DNA of 64,000 bases. Source: Mycolicibacterium mageritense (GTDB lineage: Bacteria; Actinomycetota; Actinomycetes; Mycobacteriales; Mycobacteriaceae). Under the pieces are notes generated by a model. That model did no database searches and was not told the origin of the DNA. It was given only the letters and a program-made list of their open reading frames with translations. The stretch lies in the NCBI RefSeq assembly GCF_010727475.1, contig NZ_AP022567.1, positions 5,022,001 to 5,086,000 on the forward strand. Direction: 5' to 3'. Both the position numbers and the translations under genes were made by a program. Positions 58,201 to 64,000 of the stretch are shown here, one piece after another; the stretch's first letter is position 1; the number at the start of each line of letters is the position of its first letter.

Positions 58201-59584
58201 CTCGGGCATCGATCCGGTCGGCGCCCGCCACCTCGTCCGCGCGCTGTCGGCCGCCCAGACCTCCGACAGCCTGGTCGCGCTCATGGTGCGGACGGCCGCG
58301 GACATCACCGGTGCTCAGCGGGTGCTCTACCTCTCCGGCGACACCGACCACCCGCTGGTTCATGCGGTGCACGAGCAGGGCGCCACCACGACCATCGACG
58401 GCCCGTGGACCGAAGTGCCGTACGACCGCACCGCTGTCAGCCGGGTGATGGAGAGCCGCGCCGTGCACGTCGACGGCGCCGGCCCCGTCCGGCCCGGGAG
58501 CCGCGCGCATCGTCAGACCGCCGGGCCGTCGGTTCTCGCCGCACCAGTGATGTTGCAGGACAACATCATCGGAGTGGTTTACGCGGAGCGTGAGCGCGGT
58601 GCCGGAGCCTTCACGCCCGAACACGAGGAGGCCGTCGCCTTCCTGTGCGCCCAGGCCGCGGCGCCGTTGTGGAACTTTCAGTTGGAGGCCCGCCTGCATG
58701 CCGCCGACGAGTACCGACGCACGCTCATGGACGTTCAATCGCGATTCGTGCCCAACGAACTGTTGCGCATTCTTGACATCGACGACCTCCGCCGGGTGCA
58801 CAGCGGGTATCGGGTCGACCGCGAGATGACCGTGCTCATCAGCGACATCCGCGGCTACACCACGATGCTCGAAGACATGAACGTCGCTGAGGCGAGCAAC
58901 CTCGCGATGGGATTTCTGCGAGCCGTCGAGATGCCGATCATCAGCTGTAACGGCATGATCCAGGATGTCCGGGGTGACGAGATCGTCGCCGTCTTCGAGT
59001 CCGAACCCGACGCCGTCCGTGCTGCGCTCGCCATGCTGCGCTCCCTGCGCGAGTACAACGCCGAGCGAAAAGCCCGGGGCTCGGCGGAATTGCGGGCCGG
59101 CATCGGCATCAACACCGGGATGATCGGCGTCGGATTGGTCGGCGGGGTGAACCGCATGGTGCTGACCATCATCGGTGACGCGGTGAACCTGGCGGCGCGC
59201 ATCGAGAGCACCACCAAGCGCTACGGATGTTCACTGCTCATCAGTGACGCGACGTATGCCAGGCTCGCCGATCCCGACGAATTCAGCATCCGGCGGATGG
59301 AGCGCGTCATGGTGGTCAACCGGCGCAGGCCGGTGACGATCTTCGAGGTCTACGACGAGGATCCGATGCCGCTGCGCACCGCGAAGGCCAAGGCACAGCC
59401 CCTTTTCGACGAAGCGTTCGCCCTGTTCGACGCCGGTGACGTGGCGGGCGCGCGCGCCGCGTTCGAACGCTGCGCCGACGTGGTGCCCGACGATCCGGTG
59501 GCCCCGCTGCATGTGGCGCACTGCGACGCCGTGCTGCGCGGGGAAATGTTTCCCGGTCAAGAAGTTGCACTCGAACAGAAATAA
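55247..59584 (+). CDS. ATPase-GAF-class III nucleotidyl cyclase protein
   Basis: This giant signalling protein of about 1445 residues has an AAA/STAND ATPase (Walker A GVPGVGKST at 41-49; Walker B VVLAIDDLQWAD near 165), a long TPR-like helical middle (about 400-980), a GAF domain (about 1000-1150) and a class III cyclase domain (about 1188-1375). Metal aspartates are in LISDIRGYT and VRGDEIVAVF and the transition-state Asn/Arg in GDAVNLAARIES. The Lys that selects adenine (usual DKxxGD) is replaced in IQDVRGD. Start GTG 55247 is uncertain. The encapsulin-like gene follows after 72 bp. Confidence 0.85.
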   Translation: MTAPVLDLDGRVVDRKREIAELRAAVEASERSGGGCVLISGVPGVGKSTLTQALGAEVSQRDCVFAYGRCRDGAPAPYAALRDALGSIVRTMEATGPAERDGWRTELVNGMSGLTGVLGELVPELGPLLGGAAQVEDRDAADARRRLHRAVIRLVSATAAYRPVVLAIDDLQWADRDTLLLLSELLSVSLRNVLVLGAHRAGEFDPDTAGFTVVAPRCIELDPLGRKDVEELLSMVSGPGLELGDVAAEFQHRTGGNPLQVRQLLYRAQLAGALIPVGAGGHPSWDLRVLSSIEVSATAAEFLGHYVDQLRPNDRAVLSALSCVGGEFDLADAAAAADQPADVVAHALWSALELRLIEALDSRGERIANAISLDARYRFSHDRIAETARDALPLEAQRETHLRIGRRMVALGDERLFEAARHVGIGGAGSVEDGERRQFVSVLRRAAAKARAQASFPLALEYCRNGLELLGQRRWTDDFELTRELQLDAAQAALLVGDMAALHTLLDEAAQHLAEPADRARIAYLRLKGHVAENRLQDALETGLRALEDLGEPIAPDPGKPRMAIALAQMKLAMRRWTTDRLLALPDCQDRRVIEIQRILDELRSLSYIVRLNILPLVVRKQLDLTLAHGHTPSSPLVLVSYGLLLVVTGDSGGAQRFGEVGLELADREEFRQARPETVFMYLNFIRHWRHPMHEGFPQLRDAVAEALDQGDQEYAGFLAAVLLSQSFWAGQPLPEIDLLARTLIPEIRSQPVPRLLCQAVQQICLNLMGRSEDPFLLAGESGFDEREAVPAARLQGDEVTVSAVATQRLGLYFWTGDYASGAAVVDEVMEHIDGMAGNAIMQLNYMVSTLCQIHAAPRARATRRAVRKALALHRKWAAESPANYAAPYALIQGTWARVCGRHREAEKYLDQAMALADENHLPMLGAVAHEEAAALYTETGRVTLREHMLRSAYQRFVNGGMTLRADRLAREHPWLLSRHLADTGSGIDPVGARHLVRALSAAQTSDSLVALMVRTAADITGAQRVLYLSGDTDHPLVHAVHEQGATTTIDGPWTEVPYDRTAVSRVMESRAVHVDGAGPVRPGSRAHRQTAGPSVLAAPVMLQDNIIGVVYAERERGAGAFTPEHEEAVAFLCAQAAAPLWNFQLEARLHAADEYRRTLMDVQSRFVPNELLRILDIDDLRRVHSGYRVDREMTVLISDIRGYTTMLEDMNVAEASNLAMGFLRAVEMPIISCNGMIQDVRGDEIVAVFESEPDAVRAALAMLRSLREYNAERKARGSAELRAGIGINTGMIGVGLVGGVNRMVLTIIGDAVNLAARIESTTKRYGCSLLISDATYARLADPDEFSIRRMERVMVVNRRRPVTIFEVYDEDPMPLRTAKAKAQPLFDEAFALFDAGDVAGARAAFERCADVVPDDPVAPLHVAHCDAVLRGEMFPGQEVALEQK

Positions 59585-59656
59585 CGGTCTGCCGAACTTC
59601 GAGTCAGGCGCCGATTCTGTCTGCGATCATTTGTCTCACACATCAAGGGGACCGCT

Positions 59657-60445
59657 ATGTATCTGAGTGCCGAGCGGTTGGCCACAGCCAACCAGGCAGT
59701 ACGAGAGACATTCGCAAACACCTGTATCGCCTGGCAAGCGATTCCTCATTGGGACACTGGGGATCCGGCGCAGACGCAGGTTCCCAGCGACGTCGTGGAC
59801 AATCCGACGTTCCTCCCACTTGAGCCCGTTCCCACAGACGTGACGTTCGAGGTGACCCTCGCGCAGGCCTGTGCCCCGACGCCTGATGGATTGCTGGCCG
59901 AAGTGATAAAGGCGACGGGGGATCTCGCGAAGCAAGTCGACACGGTGGTGCTGCAGAAGCTCAGCGATGACGCAACAGCTGCGGCGGACCAACTTGCCGC
60001 GGGTGACACACTGCAGGTGATCGTGAACAAGCTCATCGAAGCCAGAGCTCAACTTGAGGACGAGGGCTACCGGGCGCCCTCCTGCCTGTTCACGAACACA
60101 AAGGGCCTCATCGCGTTCAGCGAATTGGTCAGCGGATACCCATCGACCGAGTCGGTGCTCATGGCGGCGAACGCAAACTCGCTGTATCGGGCCACCACGG
60201 TCGACAGCGGAGTGCCTGCGGGGAAGATAATCGTGCTCCTACTCGGTCGCCGCCAGCGGATTGCACAAGGAACTGCGTGCGACGCGACACCGGGAGAGGA
60301 GCCGGTGGACATTGCCTTCAGCGTGCTGCCCGGTCTGGAGGTTCTCGGCGAAACCGCAACGGGCGCCATCGAACTTGCCCTCCGAATCCGCTTCGCGACG
60401 AGAGTCAAAGATGTGAAGGGCATCGTCGCTCTCCAAGAACCCTGA
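59657..60445 (+). CDS. Encapsulin-like (HK97-fold) shell protein candidate
   Basis: This 262-residue protein has no signal peptide or membrane helix. I align it by eye with family 1 encapsulins (T. maritima shell, 264 residues): an N-terminal arm helix (1-25), a loop and strand DVTFEVTLAQ (E-loop/P-domain), a long spine helix (78-106), then an A-domain with GDTLQVIVNKLIEARAQLEDEGYRAPSCLFTNTKGLIAFSE, where encapsulins read a similar helix-strand-helix. The C-terminal strands LEVLGETATGAIELALRIRFATRVKDVKGIVALQ fit the closing P-domain strands. ATG has AAGGGG six bases upstream. Codon use is less GC-rich than in its neighbours. No other phage gene is near. Fold is inferred. Confidence 0.55.
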   Translation: MYLSAERLATANQAVRETFANTCIAWQAIPHWDTGDPAQTQVPSDVVDNPTFLPLEPVPTDVTFEVTLAQACAPTPDGLLAEVIKATGDLAKQVDTVVLQKLSDDATAAADQLAAGDTLQVIVNKLIEARAQLEDEGYRAPSCLFTNTKGLIAFSELVSGYPSTESVLMAANANSLYRATTVDSGVPAGKIIVLLLGRRQRIAQGTACDATPGEEPVDIAFSVLPGLEVLGETATGAIELALRIRFATRVKDVKGIVALQEP

Positions 60446-60456
60446 CCCGTATCTCA

Positions 60457-61637
<1,181 letters not shown>

Positions 61638-61641
<4 letters not shown>

Positions 61642-62096
61642 ATCCGGAGATCCTGGTCGGCATGCTGGCCGAACTCGAGCGGATCCGCCAGCTCACGCTC
61701 GACCTCGTCGAACGGCAGGCCCCACGCCTGCTGCCGGCGCCCCCGGACGAGGCGGCGGGCGCCGAACGCGCGATGTTCGACCTGCTCATGGGTGCCCGCC
61801 GCGCGGTGCTCGGAAATCCGGCGGGCGCCCGTGGCGTACACGACCTGCTCGTCGCGGAGGGACGGCGGTATGCGCAGACACCCGAGGGGGAGCGGTTGCG
61901 CGACGCACTCGTCGCGTCGGAGGCAGTCGAGAATCTGCGTCGCGTCTGGGAAACGGTGAGCCTCAATGTTCTTGACGGTCCCGCGTCACCCGACGCGGTA
62001 CCGACCGGCTGGGCCGAACTGCTGGCCGACGCTGTCATCGGCCACGGACTCGACGACACCGTACTGGCACACCTGCGGCCCGAGGGGTTCGCATGA
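61638..62096 (+). CDS. Unknown helical protein in isoprenoid operon
   Basis: This 152-residue, mostly helical soluble protein has no recognised domain (LAELERIRQLTLDLVERQAPRLLP, ERAMFDLLMGARRAVLGNPAGARGVHDLLVAEG, WETVSLNVLDG). The ATG overlaps the polyprenyl synthase stop (ATGA), and its own stop overlaps the next ATG, so it is made together with those enzymes. It could be a partner subunit, a cargo adaptor or a novel isoprenoid-processing protein; none can be supported from sequence. Confidence 0.7.
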
Positions 62097-62362
62097 CGTT
62101 GTCCGACCCGCGGGACGCGCTGGCAGACCAGAGCAGCTTCATCGACTACCTGATGGGGCTGACCGGCCTGGCCCGCATGGTCCGGGCGCTGGCGTCGGGG
62201 TGCGCCCCGCATCCCGCCCCGCCCGGCGACGCCGACGACCTGGTCCACGTTCTGCTGGGCATTGCCGGCCTGGGTGACGCGATCGAGCGACTGGCTGAAA
62301 CATCGGTCATATCACCGTATTCGACGGATGTGCCGGTCACTCCCACCCGGTGGTTGCGATGA
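62093..62362 (+). CDS. Unknown small protein in isoprenoid operon
   Basis: This 89-residue protein consists of two predicted helices (SFIDYLMGLTGLARMVRALASG and ADDLVHVLLGIAGLGDAIERLAE) with a C-terminal tail SPYSTDVPVTPTRWLR. It overlaps both neighbours by 4 bp (ATGA at each end). There is no signal peptide or known domain. The helices are amphipathic enough to bind a lipid or a partner protein. The tail does not match known encapsulin targeting peptides. Confidence 0.65.
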   Translation: MTLSDPRDALADQSSFIDYLMGLTGLARMVRALASGCAPHPAPPGDADDLVHVLLGIAGLGDAIERLAETSVISPYSTDVPVTPTRWLR

Positions 62363-63378
62363 GTGCCGTGCTCGCAGGCAGCGATTTCCTCCGCGCCCCG
62401 GTGCTCTCCGCGGCGCGACCGGAGGGTTTCAAGGAATGGCATCACTTCGTCGTCCACGGCCGGGGGTTCCGGCTGCTGGTGAACTTCAGCCTCGTCAACG
62501 AAGCCTCGGCTGCCGGTCCGCGGCTCGCACCACGGGTCATCGTGATCGCCCACGATGGCCAATGGGCCGGCGCCATCGAACGATTCGACCAATCCGAGCT
62601 CGACGTCACGGCCGATCTCGGCAATCTGGCGATCGGCGGCAATCGAATGGCCGTCCGCCCTGACGGCTACCACGTGCTGATCGACCTTCCCGGACAAGGG
62701 ATTCGCGGTGAATTCGAGCTCACCGCGGTGAGCCGGCCCTTCGTCGTGAACAACCAACCCGTCGGGAACGGCCGCATGTGCTGGTTGTTCGTGCCGAGGC
62801 TGCGTGCCGACGGGTGGCTGCGCATCGGGCCCCGGGAGCACCGCATGGACAGCGACTTGGCCTACCACGACCACAACTGGGGGCGGTTCTGGTGGGGCGA
62901 CGACTTCGCCTGGACATGGGGGACCATCCTGCCGTCAGCGGACGACGATCCGTGGTCGCTCGTGTTCCTGCAGATGACCGACCGGCGCAGGCTGCGCAAC
63001 CTGTCCCAGGCGCTCTACGTCTGGCATCGCGACGAGCCCGCGGCGATCTTCCGGCACGCCGGTGTGTGCACCCGGTCCCACGGCCGGCTCGGCCGCGCCG
63101 CGGATTGCACTTTGCCGCCGGCGATGCGATTGCTGCTCGACGGCGAAACGCCCGGCGTGCCGGAACGAATCGAGATCACCGCGTCTCGGGCCGGCGACCA
63201 CGTGTGCGCCGAATTCCGTCCTCGGTCCTACGCCCGCCTGGCGCAGCCCAGCGAGATGCGCCTGGACCGCTCGACCGTGCTGTGCGAAACCGGCGGCGTC
63301 GCACGCATGTCCGGGTCCATCGGCGGTAAGGCCATCGACTTCACCGGCACCGGCGTATTCGAGTTCCTCCATGGCTGA
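62359..63378 (+). CDS. CrtC/AttH-like (hydroxyneurosporene synthase-type) protein
   Basis: This 339-residue lipocalin-like two-barrel protein carries the group's hallmark DSDLAYHDHNWGRFWWGDDFAWTWGTIL, and EWHHFVVHGRGFRLLVNFSLVNE near the N-terminus. CrtC hydrates carotenoid double bonds, and relatives act on terpenoids or as pericyclases, so conversion of the polyprenyl product is plausible. ATG 62359 overlaps the preceding stop (ATGA); an in-frame ATG nine bases earlier is less likely. Confidence 0.75.
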   Translation: MSAVLAGSDFLRAPVLSAARPEGFKEWHHFVVHGRGFRLLVNFSLVNEASAAGPRLAPRVIVIAHDGQWAGAIERFDQSELDVTADLGNLAIGGNRMAVRPDGYHVLIDLPGQGIRGEFELTAVSRPFVVNNQPVGNGRMCWLFVPRLRADGWLRIGPREHRMDSDLAYHDHNWGRFWWGDDFAWTWGTILPSADDDPWSLVFLQMTDRRRLRNLSQALYVWHRDEPAAIFRHAGVCTRSHGRLGRAADCTLPPAMRLLLDGETPGVPERIEITASRAGDHVCAEFRPRSYARLAQPSEMRLDRSTVLCETGGVARMSGSIGGKAIDFTGTGVFEFLHG

Positions 63379-63781
63379 GCCGGTTTCGTCGCTGCTGACG
63401 CGGTCAGTGGAACACCTCGCGGAGGAGGTGCCTGACAGCTACCGGCTGATCCTCGACCGGCTCGGGCCGCTGGTGGTCGAACTCGATGTCGACGGCGAGC
63501 GCTTCGCGCTGCGAGGCGGCAATCGCCTTGAGGTGCTCGACGGCCCGTCACGCGACACCGCCCCAGGTGCGCGGATCTGCACGTCACGCTCCGCGATCAT
63601 CGACGTGCTCGACGCGCGACTGGGACTCGCCGAGGCAGTCGAAACCGGCGCGGTGCGAGTGCAGGGTGCACTCGACGACGTCATCCGCGCGCACGACACC
63701 CTGCTCGCCTATGTCCATGCCGCGGTGCGGGCGCCGTCACAACCCACGCTGCTGTCGGCACTGCGGACGGAAGCATCGTGA
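63371..63781 (+). CDS. SCP2-like sterol/lipid carrier protein
   Basis: This 136-residue protein resembles the SCP-2 sterol carrier domain: VELDVDGERFALRGGNRLEVLDG, then a helix-strand part with the SCP2-like closing (GAVRVQGALDDVIRAHDTLLAYVHAAV). It starts at ATG 63371, overlapping the CrtC-like gene by 8 bp, and overlaps the oxidoreductase GTG by 4 bp. It could hold a hydrophobic polyprenoid for the enzymes around it. The match is moderate. Confidence 0.6.
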   Translation: MAEPVSSLLTRSVEHLAEEVPDSYRLILDRLGPLVVELDVDGERFALRGGNRLEVLDGPSRDTAPGARICTSRSAIIDVLDARLGLAEAVETGAVRVQGALDDVIRAHDTLLAYVHAAVRAPSQPTLLSALRTEAS

Positions 63782-64000
63782 CCGAGCACATCGTCACGCC
63801 GGCGTCGAGTCGACGACGTCCCACCGTCGCGGTGCTCGGCGCGGGCATCGCCGGGCTCACGGCCGCACATGAACTGGCCGAGCGCGGTTTCGACGTCACG
63901 GTATACGAGTACCGTCGGGACGAACGCGTCGGATTGGACGCTGCGCCTGCCGGTTTCTATCCGCCCGTCAAGCTCGGTGGCTTGGCCGCGTCCCAGTACT
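63778..64000 (+). CDS. FAD-dependent oxidoreductase, N-terminal part
   Basis: The N-terminal 74 residues of a flavoprotein are visible, cut by the window end. After a short basic leader comes the dinucleotide-binding motif VAVLGAGIAGLTAAHELAERGFDVTVYEYR, typical of amine oxidase/phytoene desaturase/HpnE-type enzymes. The GTG overlaps the SCP2-like stop (GTGA). In this operon an isoprenoid desaturase or dehydroxylase is the natural guess, but the substrate part is missing. Confidence 0.8.
   Translation, partial: MTEHIVTPASSRRRPTVAVLGAGIAGLTAAHELAERGFDVTVYEYRRDERVGLDAAPAGFYPPVKLGGLAASQY

Overview
The window looks like chromosomal DNA of a fast-growing, high-GC mycobacterium (Mycolicibacterium, M. 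smegmatis-like). The evidence is an MmpS/MmpL transporter pair, secreted DUF732 proteins, a secreted protein resembling M. tuberculosis Rv0455c, a Ddn-type F420-dependent reductase family member, a UPF0182 membrane protein, a BlaI/BlaR pair, many GTG starts and many 4-8 bp stop/start overlaps. No rRNA, tRNA, CRISPR array or insertion sequence was seen. The species assignment is inference. LEFT PART (1-23.8 kb): an APC permease end, a DHA2 efflux pump, an MTA/SAH nucleosidase, two related XRE regulators around a short-chain dehydrogenase, then a four-gene overlapping operon mmpS-mmpL-DUF732-Rv0455c-like facing its own TetR gene. After a MetX-like hydrolase come a frameshifted double P-loop kinase gene, a TetR/SDR divergon, and a cell-wall/beta-lactam module: L,D-transpeptidase, BlaI, BlaR-like M56 protease, DsbA-like thiol oxidoreductase and a class A beta-lactamase-type hydrolase. 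TACGTAG-type dyads lie before the transpeptidase and the beta-lactamase. A BASS/ArsB-type carrier and an OafA-type acyltransferase with SGNH domain follow. ACCESSORY BLOCK (23.8-39.8 kb): the last 432 bp of the acyltransferase gene (23375-23806) are repeated almost perfectly at 39402-39833. Between the copies lie about 15.6 kb of catabolic, redox and regulatory genes: HxlR, a LuxR-type STAND ATPase, a LinB-like haloalkane dehalogenase, a GlxA-type AraC regulator, DJ-1 and HD-domain hydrolases, an alpha/beta hydrolase, two tandem zinc alcohol dehydrogenases, an MFS pump, an RclA-like flavoprotein disulfide reductase and a decayed hydrolase. The arrangement is what a single-crossover insertion into the acyltransferase gene would leave. 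MIDDLE RIGHT (39.9-55 kb): small conserved mycobacterial genes, an SDR-MFS-Ddn operon opposite a TetR gene, a TetR-EamA operon, a coupled amidase/agmatine deiminase pair, UPF0182, two medium-chain dehydrogenases and an alpha/beta hydrolase. RIGHT END (55-64 kb): a very large ATPase-GAF-class III cyclase protein is followed on the same strand by a 262-residue protein whose length and segment order fit an HK97-fold encapsulin shell. Directly behind it is a chain of overlapping genes: polyprenyl diphosphate synthase, two unknown small proteins, a CrtC/AttH-like protein, an SCP2-like protein and an FAD oxidoreductase cut by the window edge. I read this as a candidate nanocompartment-linked isoprenoid pathway, and it is the most interesting part of the window. 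Homology statements come from pattern recognition; no database search was run.
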